Assembly: GCA_951812525.1 (NCBI GenBank) | Contig: OX638316.1 | Coordinates: 868,001 to 932,000, forward strand | DNA from: an uncultured Poribacteria bacterium | GTDB lineage: Bacteria; Poribacteria; WGA-4E; WGA-3G | Length of the DNA: 64,000 nucleotides | Direction of reading: 5' to 3' | Part shown: positions 28,468 to 36,719 of the stretch, in pieces | Layout of the letters: every line of letters starts with the position of its first letter | Numbering within the stretch: position 1 is the stretch's first letter | The notes under the pieces: generated by a model | Seen by the model: the letters and a program-made list of their open reading frames with translations, nothing else | What the model was told of the DNA's origin: nothing | Databases searched by the model: none | Program-made: the position numbers and the translations under genes

Positions 28468-30006
28468 TTATTTTTTCCAGAAACTCCGATCAAGACTCCG
28501 ATATTGTATGGCTTCAGAGACATGGACTGCCTCTATATTCGGGTTCCGATCCAAGTCAGCGATGGTGCGTGCAACTTTCAAGATTCGGTCATAGGCACGC
28601 GCACTCAATCCTAATTGGTTAATCGCGACGCGGAGCAGCTCTTGTGCTTCGGAATTGACCTTGCAATACTCCCGAATCTGCCTAGGTTGCATAGTTGCAT
28701 TGGCGTGTAGGGTTGTTCCAGCAAAACGGTGGTGCTGGACTTGGCGTGCCGCTTCCACTCTTTCTCGCACGATTGCCGAAGGTTCTCCAGTTGCATCGTC
28801 AGCGAGTTCAGCGTATTTCACGGCTGGCACCTCAACCTGAATATCAATCCTATCCAACAGTGGACCGGAGATACGCGAAATGTAGTTCTGAATCTGGTTC
28901 TGTGAGCATTTACAGTCTCGGTTCGGGTCACTAAAAAATCCGCAAGGGCAAGGATTCATTGCGGCGACAAGCATAAAATTTGCGGGGTAAGTGAGAGATG
29001 CCGCTGCACGCGAGATCGTCACCTGTCGGTCTTCAAGGGGTTGGCGCATGACCTCAAGGACGTTGCGGCGAAATTCGGGGAGTTCATCTAAAAAGAGCAC
29101 CCCATTGTGTGCGAGGCTCACTTCACCAGGACGCGGCACATTTCCACCACCAATCAAGCCTGCATCTGAAATGGTATGATGTGGTGAACGATACGGACGC
29201 ACCACAACCAAGGGTGTATCACTTGGGAGAATACCAATGATGCTCTGAATTTTCGTCGTTTCTAAGGACTCCTCCATTGAGAGTCTGGGCAAAATCGATG
29301 GAATTCGCTTTGCAATCATCGTTTTACCTGAGCCAGGGGGTCCAATCATGATGAGGTTATGTCCACCGGCGGCGGCTACCTCAATAGCACGCTTGACATG
29401 CTCCTGCCCCTTTACATCGAGCAAATCGAGAAGGGATTCTGTGTGAGTGGTATGTGGATCAGTGCTGAGTGTGGTAGGTTCTGGTGATATTTCTTTCTCA
29501 GAATTAAGGAACGCAGCAGCTTCTGCTAAACTCGCAACTGGATAGACGTTGACTTCTTCTACAATCGCGGCTTCTCTGGCATTTTCAGCAGGAAGGATAA
29601 GGTCTTGGATACCGTTCTCTTTCGCAGCAATAGCTATAGGAAGTACACCCTGTATTCCACGAATGCTCCCGTCGAGAGCAAGCTCACCTAAAATTATGGC
29701 ATTTTCAAGCTTTGCAGGAACTATCTGATTGGTAGCCGCCATGACACCGATTGCGATAGGGAGATCAAACGCCGAACCCGCTTTTCGGATGTCCGCAGGT
29801 GCAAGGTTTGCTGTAATTCGAGTCTGTGGAAAATAGAAGCCAGAGTTCTTGATAGCTGCAGTAACCCGGTCTCTACTCTCTTTGATGGCACTGTCTGGTA
29901 AACCGACGGTGCTAAAAGAGGGGAGTCCCCCAGCTACATCGACTTCAACTTTCACGATATAAGCATCAATTCCCAGCATTGCACTGCTTAGGACGGTTGC
30001 GAGCAT
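28468..30006 (-). CDS. YifB/ComM-family Mg-chelatase-like AAA ATPase
   Basis: 512 aa from the ATG at 30004-30006, giving the family N-terminus [16 protein letters not shown]; a TTG 18 bp upstream is less likely. The order is a Lon-like N-terminal fold (to about 165), AAA core with Walker A GPPGSGKT, Walker [13 protein letters not shown], a CPCG..CKCS zinc-like insert, and the [11 protein letters not shown] arginine-finger region. ComM promotes branch migration in natural transformation. It is co-oriented with the sulfatase gene. Confidence 0.93.
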   Translation of the reverse strand: MLATVLSSAMLGIDAYIVKVEVDVAGGLPSFSTVGLPDSAIKESRDRVTAAIKNSGFYFPQTRITANLAPADIRKAGSAFDLPIAIGVMAATNQIVPAKLENAIILGELALDGSIRGIQGVLPIAIAAKENGIQDLILPAENAREAAIVEEVNVYPVASLAEAAAFLNSEKEISPEPTTLSTDPHTTHTESLLDLLDVKGQEHVKRAIEVAAAGGHNLIMIGPPGSGKTMIAKRIPSILPRLSMEESLETTKIQSIIGILPSDTPLVVVRPYRSPHHTISDAGLIGGGNVPRPGEVSLAHNGVLFLDELPEFRRNVLEVMRQPLEDRQVTISRAAASLTYPANFMLVAAMNPCPCGFFSDPNRDCKCSQNQIQNYISRISGPLLDRIDIQVEVPAVKYAELADDATGEPSAIVRERVEAARQVQHHRFAGTTLHANATMQPRQIREYCKVNSEAQELLRVAINQLGLSARAYDRILKVARTIADLDRNPNIEAVHVSEAIQYRSLDRSFWKK

Positions 30007-30059
30007 ACAGATATTTCCTTCCAATAGTTGTCAACTATCAGCAATCGGTTGTTAGTAGA

Positions 30060-30075
30060 GAGGTTAGGATACCTC
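30060..30075. repeat. Palindromic GAGGT..ACCTC element
   Basis: A reduced copy of the GGCGAGGTT family between yifB and the K+ channel gene, next to a TCAACTATCAGC-type repeat at about 30030-30055. Confidence 0.45.
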
Positions 30076-30176
30076 ACAAGCGGTTCACAGGTGTACGCCT
30101 CTCAATTCTGCAAGTCCTGCTAAAAACGTTGTGGCTTATTATAGGCTTGGTGTATTATAAGACGCAACCAAGCAGG

Positions 30177-31196
30177 CTAATTTAAATCTCCAGTAAGTTT
30201 ACGCAATGTCTGTAATTGCCGCGGATTGGCTATTACCAACACTGCGTCCCCGGCTTGAATCAATTTATCTGAAGGCGGATTATAAAGGAACGCACCATCC
30301 GTAGCGCGGATAGCAAGGACAACTAACCCGGTCTGTTCTTGAATATTTGCGCTTTTGAGAGAAAGCCCATCTAACGGGGAATCCTGCTGAACAATAGCTT
30401 CAGCAAAATGGATGCCCTGATGATCTGCGGTGATATTCTCCAAAAACTCTACGAGATGCGGATAGAGTATACTCGAGGCGAGGCGGAGTCCTCCAATATG
30501 ATCTGGCAGTACGACTTCATCTGCCCCAGCAGTTACGAGTTTTCCTGGAGAGTTATCTTCAACAGCCTTAGAGGCTATTTTTAAATGGGGGTTGAGCTTT
30601 CTTGCCGAGATCACAACGAATAGATTATCTTGGTCTCGACTGAGGCATGTGACGAGCCCCTGTGCTCGCGTGATACCTGCCCGTATGAGCAATTCATCAT
30701 CGGTGGCATCGCCTTGAAGATACGGAAAGTCCCGTGTGTCAGAGAGTTGGATAAGCCGTTCTTCCTCGAATTCAATACCGACGAAACGTACTTCTGCCTT
30801 CAACATTTCGTCAAGTACATGCACGCCAGTATCGCCAAGTCCGCAAATAATATAGTGATCTGATAATTTGTCAACAGTTCGAATCATTTTTTGTTGGCGG
30901 AAAAAACTTTGTAATTGTCCTTCAATTAGAAATGCGGTAGCGATTGTGACACTATAGGTGAATACACCTATCCCACCAATGAGGAGAAATATTGTGAAAA
31001 CACGTCCACCATCGCTCATTTCGAGATCTTCATGACCGGCGGTTGTTAAGGTAATAACGGTCATATAGATCGCATCAAGAAGATGCCATCCGCGCTGCGG
31101 ATTGTCTCGCTCAAGCATCAGGTATCCGACGGTTCCAATCACGAGCAACCCAACAAGCATGGCCAAAGCGATAATGATCTTGCGTTGATAATTCAT
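30177..31196 (-). CDS. Two-TM potassium channel-like protein with RCK (TrkA-N/TrkA-C) domains
   Basis: 339 aa. Transmembrane helix 1 is at residues 8-28, the pore loop at about 40-60, helix 2 at about 67-90, then a TrkA-N NAD-binding fold (IICGLGDTGVHVLDEM, about 115-240) and a TrkA-C domain to the end. This is the MthK/GsuK architecture. The selectivity-filter position reads TTAGHED (nt 31025-31046) instead of the usual TVGYGD, so K+ selectivity is doubtful. Separate transcript by spacing. Confidence 0.85.
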   Translation of the reverse strand: MNYQRKIIIALAMLVGLLVIGTVGYLMLERDNPQRGWHLLDAIYMTVITLTTAGHEDLEMSDGGRVFTIFLLIGGIGVFTYSVTIATAFLIEGQLQSFFRQQKMIRTVDKLSDHYIICGLGDTGVHVLDEMLKAEVRFVGIEFEEERLIQLSDTRDFPYLQGDATDDELLIRAGITRAQGLVTCLSRDQDNLFVVISARKLNPHLKIASKAVEDNSPGKLVTAGADEVVLPDHIGGLRLASSILYPHLVEFLENITADHQGIHFAEAIVQQDSPLDGLSLKSANIQEQTGLVVLAIRATDGAFLYNPPSDKLIQAGDAVLVIANPRQLQTLRKLTGDLN

Positions 31197-31268
31197 TCTT
31201 CTCTTTTATGGCAGGAGGCTTAGTATTTTCCAAGCACGTCCCATGAAATTGTTATGATTCTTTTGAAT

Positions 31269-32324
31269 CTAATGCCTCCTTTTAGCACTACGTTTGACCG
31301 CAGGATTTGGATCGTGCCGTGCGATGTCAAAGAGGGTAGGGTGCGCAATTCTATCGAGTGTAGGCAAAAGCCTCGCAACTTCCATACGTACACATGCTGC
31401 TGGGTCTTTGAGCCCGCGTTCAAACCACCGTTCGGGTTCGTCCGAAGCGTGTTTCGCGAGCGCAGTGAGTGCACCAGCACGGATGCGTTTATCCTCGGAT
31501 TCAGCGTAAGGCAGAATAGGGGCAACGTACCCGTCATCGCACCGGCTCATAATTCGCAAAGCATTGTAAACTACGTCTACTGATTCGTCTTCAAGATGCA
31601 GGACACACCATTCAAATAGGTCTGTAATTCCGAACTTTTCAAGAGATTGAAGCCCGCGTATGCGTTTCTTCGGATTTAGATCGGAAACATCAGATATCGC
31701 TTTAGCGTAGCGTGCATCTACCTCTTCTGATTGAGGCAGCACCTCCTGAGTATCGGTATACCGGACCTGGAGTTCAATCGTGTCGTTCTGAAGATGCTGG
31801 ATAGGAAGCACCTCAGGATTGAAAGTAATTTTGTCAAAGAACCCCGGTAACCATTGCTTGCCTTTCATAACAAACTCTTGCCGGTCAATGCGTTTTCCAG
31901 TCCCTGATGCCATCCGATTATCCATCCAATGCGCCAACCGGACGATACCCCAATGGTTCCGACTCACACCATTGTCGGAGTAGAGCCCCAGTTGACGGTT
32001 AACCCATTGTGCGAGTGCGGCTGGGTAGGCGAGCAACTCAAAAAGATTGGACTGTAGGAGTTGAACAGCCAAGTGTTCGCGTATAGCAATAATACCGCCA
32101 CGGATATGAAATTTTCCTGGACCGAGGCATCTGCGAAGTTCTTCCACATCCAATTCAGTCTGAATCACGACAGGTCTACCATGTCTGCGGCGTGCTTTAT
32201 GTCCAGCACGGCTTTTCGCATAAGCCCAGCTTGTTGTAAACCAGACGGCTCCACTGCGTGGACGAAACCCGTTTTCAATAATGCCTCTCGCGCTACTTAA
32301 GGTCGTGCCGTGATAGAATTCCAT
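31269..32324 (-). CDS. Putative ADP-ribosyltransferase-like domain with HEAT repeats
   Basis: 351 aa. The N-terminus (1-75) reads YHGTTLSSARGIIENGFRP, then FTTSWAYAKSRA and VIQTELDVEEL. This is the His...Tyr...Glu spacing of ART-fold proteins of the HGT/KptA-PARP-like type. Residues ~75-205 are unassigned. From ~210 there are HEAT/PBS-lyase-like helical repeats (ISDVSDLNPKKRIRGLQSLEKFG, RIRAGALTALAKHA, ACVRMEVARLLPTL, PNPAVKRSAKRRH). A DNA, RNA or protein modifying role is inferred only. No antitoxin-like neighbour is obvious. Confidence 0.6.
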   Translation of the reverse strand: MEFYHGTTLSSARGIIENGFRPRSGAVWFTTSWAYAKSRAGHKARRRHGRPVVIQTELDVEELRRCLGPGKFHIRGGIIAIREHLAVQLLQSNLFELLAYPAALAQWVNRQLGLYSDNGVSRNHWGIVRLAHWMDNRMASGTGKRIDRQEFVMKGKQWLPGFFDKITFNPEVLPIQHLQNDTIELQVRYTDTQEVLPQSEEVDARYAKAISDVSDLNPKKRIRGLQSLEKFGITDLFEWCVLHLEDESVDVVYNALRIMSRCDDGYVAPILPYAESEDKRIRAGALTALAKHASDEPERWFERGLKDPAACVRMEVARLLPTLDRIAHPTLFDIARHDPNPAVKRSAKRRH

Positions 32325-32441
32325 AAACGACCCCCATAAAAGTTTAACAGGGTCAACCCGATTTGCGACAGATTATTCATGAAAACCTGCAGTATTTAGG
32401 TGCGCGATCTTGCTATGCCTCAGCTCTCGCTGTCCGTTCCG

Positions 32442-32819
32442 TTAAGACGCATCTTCGTTTTCCTCAACTGATGCCTCTTTTTCCGTTTCCTCAGTAGGCA
32501 CCTCTTCCTCGGTCTGCTCACCGGCGGCTGCCTCCTGTCTACTGAGCACACGAACGTAACCCATCCTCAGTTCATAGAGAGTATTTGCCAAGAAATTGGC
32601 TTCCGGGGCAGTGAGGTTACCTTTCGTTTTCTCCTCAAGCATCTCAATCGTATCAATAATATGCTTCACGAGCGGGAGATTTATAACCACCTCGTCCGTT
32701 TCGGGGTTAGGAATCCCCTCTAAGTAGAGCCTTCCCGTTTCTACAAGATTCGTCAGATAACTAATGAAATCGACAGGTGGAACCTGTTGCGCCTCCTCCT
32801 GAGCCGTGGTTTCTTCCAT
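32442..32819 (-). CDS. DUF1844-family protein
   Basis: 125 aa. The core matches DUF1844: VDFISYLTNLVETG, then INLPLVKHIIDTIEMLEEKTKGNLTAPEANFL. The C-terminus is an acidic Glu-rich tail. Function unknown in the family. An AGGAGAG ribosome site precedes the ATG. It is followed on the minus strand by a gap and the ART-HEAT gene, with no obvious functional link. Confidence 0.85.
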   Translation of the reverse strand: MEETTAQEEAQQVPPVDFISYLTNLVETGRLYLEGIPNPETDEVVINLPLVKHIIDTIEMLEEKTKGNLTAPEANFLANTLYELRMGYVRVLSRQEAAAGEQTEEEVPTEETEKEASVEENEDAS

Positions 32820-32867
32820 CTATCTCTCCTGATTTGTTTTATGCGGATATTTCTACGAAAGATTCCG

Positions 32868-33239
32868 CTATTCGTCATCCAAAAGAATAATTTGCGCGAG
32901 CAGGCTGCCTGCTTGGTTATTGTTGCGTGGATTTTCGTTCATAGCGAGAAAGATAACACCATCGGCGGGCGCCGGATTGTCGTAGCGCGAACCGACAGCA
33001 AAAACGACATCCTCAATTTTGGCAATAAGAGCACCGATATTCGTGCCCGGTAGCAGATAATCGCTGGATCCAGGCGTATTGGCAACACCGTCACCGCCAC
33101 ACCACCCAATCCGATTTTGTAAATCCGGGGACCATGCGCCCTCCGCATCAATAACGAGGCGCTGCCCTTTTTTCACGCGTACGTAACTTTCCTGCCAAAC
33201 GGGACTTGGACGCGCCGTTCGGATAACAGTTAATGCCAT
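32868..33239 (-). CDS. LecA/PA-IL-like galactose-binding fold protein
   Basis: 123 aa from the ATG at 33237-33239, chosen because GGAGG lies 5 bp upstream; the ATG 12 bp earlier has no ribosome site. It shows the PA-IL pattern: YVRVKKGQRLVIDAEGAWSP, GTNIGALIAKI, ADGVIFLAMNEN, then a conserved N..AGSLLAQI ending. Such domains bind Ca2+ and galactosides. No signal peptide. Biological role unknown. Confidence 0.75.
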   Translation of the reverse strand: MALTVIRTARPSPVWQESYVRVKKGQRLVIDAEGAWSPDLQNRIGWCGGDGVANTPGSSDYLLPGTNIGALIAKIEDVVFAVGSRYDNPAPADGVIFLAMNENPRNNNQAGSLLAQIILLDDE

Positions 33240-33514
33240 ATATGCCTCCATCTATAGTGAAATCTATACGTGGTAGGCGAGGTTTCTAACCTCGCCGGTT
33301 CAGCGTATATGCCTCTATCTATAATGAAATCTATACCAACAATAGAATATAGTCAGCGAGGCAGCGAGGTTCCGAAACCTCGCCAACAGTAAACCGGGTA
33401 TAGCAATAAAATCTCAGTCAGCGACAGGATATTGTCAGCGAGGTTCGCAAACCTCACCAGCGGTGAACTCAGATAAGGATTCCGGTAGGGTCATTGATTG
33501 TATCAGTATACTAC
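33240..33514. repeat. Three palindromes and a partial duplication
   Basis: Palindromes at 33276-33296 (perfect GGCGAGGTT / AACCTCGCC), 33364-33384 and 33438-33457. A ~30-bp segment with TATGCCTC..ATCTATA at 33240-33268 recurs at about 33307-33335. Confidence 0.7.
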
Positions 33515-34117
33515 CTATTCTTTATCTCGGATCGTAATGTTCGTAATTGCATCGCCAACATTGATGCTATCAACGACCTCCATGCCGCTGGTAATACTCC
33601 CGAAAATAGTGTAATCACTATCAAGAATTGCGTCGCCACGGCAGATAAAGAACTCGGATGCATACGAAACGCTTGCCCCCTCTTCTTTTGCCATAGCGAC
33701 AACGCCCCGCGACATTTCTTGCGAACCGTTCTCAATCGGGAGAGTATCTCCAGCAGCGAGCCTTGAGCCTGCTTGGATGAGGAGTTCCTCTGCGCGATTA
33801 AACTTCTCACCTTTGTAATACATGACCTGCGCGTTTTTGATGAAATTCTTGGAAGTTTCCGGTGCTTCGGCTGCGAGAAATTCAAACTCAATAGTGCCTT
33901 TTGCCGTTTCAATGACGGCTACCACCATTGCCGGATTAATCTCGGGTTTTGCCACTGTTTGCGCTGTGCCTGTGCCAGCGCGACGCGCGCGGGGTACAGG
34001 TGCCGGCTTATCTTCTTGCGCGCAACTGAGCACAAAAGTAGCGAAGAGAGTCGCCAAAACCGTGAGTGCCGCAGATGCGAAGAATTGGTGTTGCTTATTC
34101 CGCTGTTGCCTTAACAT
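33515..34117 (-). CDS. Cyclophilin-type peptidyl-prolyl isomerase lipoprotein (second copy)
   Basis: 200 aa with a signal ending in FVLSC (lipobox). The cyclophilin fold runs from about 66: VIETAKGTIEFEFL, APETSKNFIKNAQ, RGVVAMAKEE, SEFFICRGDAILDSDYTIFGSITSGMEVVDSI. Catalytic surface residues are less well kept than in the upstream copy, so activity may be weaker. Its start overlaps the upstream cyclophilin stop by 23 bp. The pair arose by tandem duplication and is probably translationally coupled. Confidence 0.88.
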   Translation of the reverse strand: MLRQQRNKQHQFFASAALTVLATLFATFVLSCAQEDKPAPVPRARRAGTGTAQTVAKPEINPAMVVAVIETAKGTIEFEFLAAEAPETSKNFIKNAQVMYYKGEKFNRAEELLIQAGSRLAAGDTLPIENGSQEMSRGVVAMAKEEGASVSYASEFFICRGDAILDSDYTIFGSITSGMEVVDSINVGDAITNITIRDKE

Positions 34118-34703
34118 ATTTTGACTTCGCCTCCAATCGAATTTTTGTCATGACATCGCCTATCGCTAAGCGATCAACGACATCCATCCCTTGAATGACA
34201 CCACCGAAGGTAGTGTAATTGCCATCAAGGTGGGGTTGGGGTTTGAAGCAAATGTAGAATTGGCTCCCGGCTGAGTTCGGGGCGTTTGCGCGAGCCATCG
34301 CCACTGTGCCTCTGACATGTGGACGCTGGTTCGGATTTGTGTACTCGTCAACGATATTCCAACCGGGACCGCCTGTTCCATCGCCTTTTGGACATCCGCC
34401 CTGAATAATATTCAGTCCGGGCGCGTCAACTTTCCTATGAAATGTCAATCCATCGTAGAATTTCTGGTCAATTAACTTGATGAAGTTATCTACTGCCACG
34501 GGGGCAGCATCTGAATAGAACTCAAGTACAAATACACCTTTGTCGGTTGTGACGACTGCGACCTGCTCTTCAGGTGTTAGGTTGCGATTGAACGGAAGCG
34601 CGCAACCACTCACGGTTAGTAACAAGAGCAGAAGGGTCGAACATTTATATAGCGAGTTTTGGCTTCTAAGCTTCGCCCAAAAATAACGAGCTGCTTTCAT
34701 CAA
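34095..34703 (-). CDS. Cyclophilin-type peptidyl-prolyl isomerase lipoprotein (first copy)
   Basis: 202 aa with a lipoprotein signal ending in TVSGC. It catalyses cis-trans isomerisation of prolyl bonds in exported proteins. The cyclophilin core is well conserved: FYDGLTFHRKV, IQGGCPKGDGTGGPG, RGTVAMARANAPNSAGSQFYIC, YTTFGGVIQGMDVVD. It precedes the second copy with a short overlap. Confidence 0.93.
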   Translation of the reverse strand: MMKAARYFWAKLRSQNSLYKCSTLLLLLLTVSGCALPFNRNLTPEEQVAVVTTDKGVFVLEFYSDAAPVAVDNFIKLIDQKFYDGLTFHRKVDAPGLNIIQGGCPKGDGTGGPGWNIVDEYTNPNQRPHVRGTVAMARANAPNSAGSQFYICFKPQPHLDGNYTTFGGVIQGMDVVDRLAIGDVMTKIRLEAKSKYVKATAE

Positions 34704-34722
34704 CTCTCCTTTGCTGTGCCAG

Positions 34723-35472
34723 TTAGTTGGCTTTAAGACGTGCCCAGACGGTTGTCAACTTCTGCTGTGCATCAACGCGCAGGCTGACAGGCTCCGCCAT
34801 ATCCTTGAGCAACTCATCCTTGGTTAAGGCATAATTATAGACTTTGATCTCATCAAGGGCACCGGTAAGAAACCGTCCACTCCCACCGCGCGCACCAATA
34901 AAAAGAGGATCGTTGTTTGGTTGCAGCTCACCCTTACACGGCATATCAGCTTCGAGCTCGCCATCAATATAGAGTAGAATATCATCGCCATCCCAAATGC
35001 CAGCAAGAAAATGCCACTCTCCATCTTGGATACTGGGACCGATATTCTCGTCGTTACAGCCTTCTGGTAAATCAAAGAATTGAAGAATTGTTCCGCCGTT
35101 GTAAAGCGCGGCTAGGTTATACAGACCAGAGACCCAAGCAGCTCCCTTTTCAACACCACTCTGAATTGCCTCTCCACCTCCGACAATTGCCCAAAACTCA
35201 ATAGTAATTGCGTCAACAATGTCAAGACTAGCGTGGTCAGGGATTTGTCCGGAGGTTTTACCGTCGAACTCCAGTGCTTTTCCGAAAACGCCCTCAATTA
35301 ATTTTGGACTACCCTTAAAAGTTGCATCGTTACCGAATTCGGATAAATCTTTCGCGACTTTCCCATTTAACTCATCAAAAGTGAGATGCAAGACCAACTC
35401 TTGTGCATCGCAAACCGCTGTGATGCTTATCAGAATGGGAAAAATTAGCCAGAATATAAAAATTTGTTTCAA
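34723..35472 (-). CDS. Secreted LamG-domain protein
   Basis: 249 aa with a signal peptide (cleavage near VCDA). It is a LamG/concanavalin jelly-roll: VLHLTFDELNGKVAKDLS, LEFDGKTSGQIPDHASLDI, GEWHFLAGIWDGDDILLYIDG, LFIGARGG, GALDEIKVYNYAL. The tail LRVDAQQKLTTVWARLKAN matches the protein at 5126-5845 and may be a sorting or processing signal. The gene precedes the cyclophilin pair on the same strand (19-bp gap). Confidence 0.85.
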   Translation of the reverse strand: MKQIFIFWLIFPILISITAVCDAQELVLHLTFDELNGKVAKDLSEFGNDATFKGSPKLIEGVFGKALEFDGKTSGQIPDHASLDIVDAITIEFWAIVGGGEAIQSGVEKGAAWVSGLYNLAALYNGGTILQFFDLPEGCNDENIGPSIQDGEWHFLAGIWDGDDILLYIDGELEADMPCKGELQPNNDPLFIGARGGSGRFLTGALDEIKVYNYALTKDELLKDMAEPVSLRVDAQQKLTTVWARLKAN

Positions 35473-35873
35473 TATGCTATTCCTTAAGGGTGAATTATAG
35501 GCGACATTTTTTCAGATGTCAACCAAAATTGGATACCTCTAAACAGTTAATACAATTTTAATATAGCAAGGGTGAAAAAAAATATCAAGGGTTTTCGATT
35601 TTATGTTGTCAAAGGGAGGAAACCTGACCAACGATACAGAGGTAAACATAGAAATCGACGGTTCTGATCCTCTTTCAGATTTCCTTTCAAAAAAAGCTGT
35701 AAATACTGTATAATAGAATTTGAATTAGGATAGGTATCTCACCTTGGTGCCTTCCCTTCGCACCGAGTTCTGTCGCACCCGTGATAGGTGGAAAAATTCC
35801 GTTTTAATCCGACCTATACCAAAATTACACGTAGCATATTGAGCCACTTATACCATACAAAGGAACAGTTATT
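35473..35873. other. 401-bp gap with one promoter-like element
   Basis: No gene seen. It contains the divergent control region between the LamG gene (minus) and the HTH gene (plus), an AT-rich stretch, and a TAGGTATCTCACCTTGGTG segment at about 35731 that resembles degraded palindromic repeats. Confidence 0.4.
35686..35714 (+). promoter_or_regulatory. Candidate promoter for HTH/coiled-coil gene
   Basis: TTCAAA (35686-35691), 17-bp spacer, perfect TATAAT (35709-35714). It would leave a leader of about 160 nt before the ATG at 35874. Confidence 0.45.
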
Positions 35874-36254
35874 ATGCCAGAACCGACCTATAACACACCA
35901 CAATGGTTTACAGTAACGCAAGCCTCGGAGTTGATACAGGTCCCGAAAAGCACAATCTATAAAGATTTTGAAAACGGTTTGGAACATGAAACCAATGACA
36001 GAGGCATAAAAGTTATTCACAAGGAAGTCTTGGAGCATTTTTATTGCCCATTCAAAAGAGCCGTGAACTACGGACGCGCCCGGGCAGACGCGACAATGCA
36101 GATCCAAACCAGTATCATCTTGCAGCAGACACAGATGATTGAGATGCTCAAGGCTCAGATCGAATCGCTTCAGAACGAACTCTGTACCGCGCATGAAGAA
36201 AAATCGAAACTTTTAGAATTAATTTTCAATGAAAGAAAAAAAGATGCTGGATAA
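35874..36254 (+). CDS. Small HTH/excisionase-like protein with coiled coil
   Basis: 126 aa. Residues 10-60 look like a MerR/excisionase-type helix-turn-helix (WFTVTQASELIQVPKSTIYKDFENG, then a RGIKVIHKEVLEHF wing). Residues ~80-118 are a likely coiled coil (IILQQTQMIEMLKAQIESLQNEL). AAGGA precedes the ATG. Such proteins are common regulators of integrated plasmids and phages, and this one sits immediately upstream of the four-paralogue array on the same strand, which suggests but does not prove a functional link. Confidence 0.7.
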   Translation: MPEPTYNTPQWFTVTQASELIQVPKSTIYKDFENGLEHETNDRGIKVIHKEVLEHFYCPFKRAVNYGRARADATMQIQTSIILQQTQMIEMLKAQIESLQNELCTAHEEKSKLLELIFNERKKDAG

Positions 36255-36719
36255 CTGCGTATAATGGAGGGTTTAAAAATTTTATTTCTATAGAAATAAA
36301 ATTATTTGTTTTTTTGAAAAGTTTGCTGTATAATACATATTATGTGCTAAATCATAATCATTCATACAAATTAATACAATTATAGCATGGTTTAGCACAC
36401 AAAATATGTATTAAACACATATATTTTGTGTTTTTTATTTGAAAATTTGACAAAAATTGTTGATAATACTGTTACCTTATACTAACCCAAGTTGGCACTC
36501 CTAAACATGTTGATTTTATCCTGCATGTATTTTTTTCGTCGCCATTATTATCATATTAGTGCATTATTAAAAACGATTTGAATTATAAAACATAGTTGTC
36601 CTAATATGATTTTTCCAATTCGCGTTACCTTGTTTAAGTGCTGGCTTCGGTTATATTAATGTTGGAAAGTACGAATGGATTAGAAATCCAAAATTTGATA
36701 TTCGTCTCATGGACTAATT
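36255..36719. promoter_or_regulatory. AT-rich control region upstream of paralogue A
   Basis: No gene in 465 bp. Promoter-like TTGTTT-17-TATAAT (36306-36311, 36329-36334). Inverted repeat TGTGCTAAA / TTTAGCACA (36343-36351, 36391-36399). A terminator-like hairpin follows at 36398-36437 and a second inverted repeat ATCATATTAG / CTAATATGAT at 36550-36559 and 36601-36610. No ribosome site precedes the ATG of A. Confidence 0.5.
36398..36437 (+). terminator. AT-rich hairpin plus T-run
   Basis: Perfect 10-bp arms CACAAAATAT (36398-36407) and ATATTTTGTG (36421-36430) followed by TTTTTTATTT. Could end the HTH-gene transcript. Confidence 0.5.
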
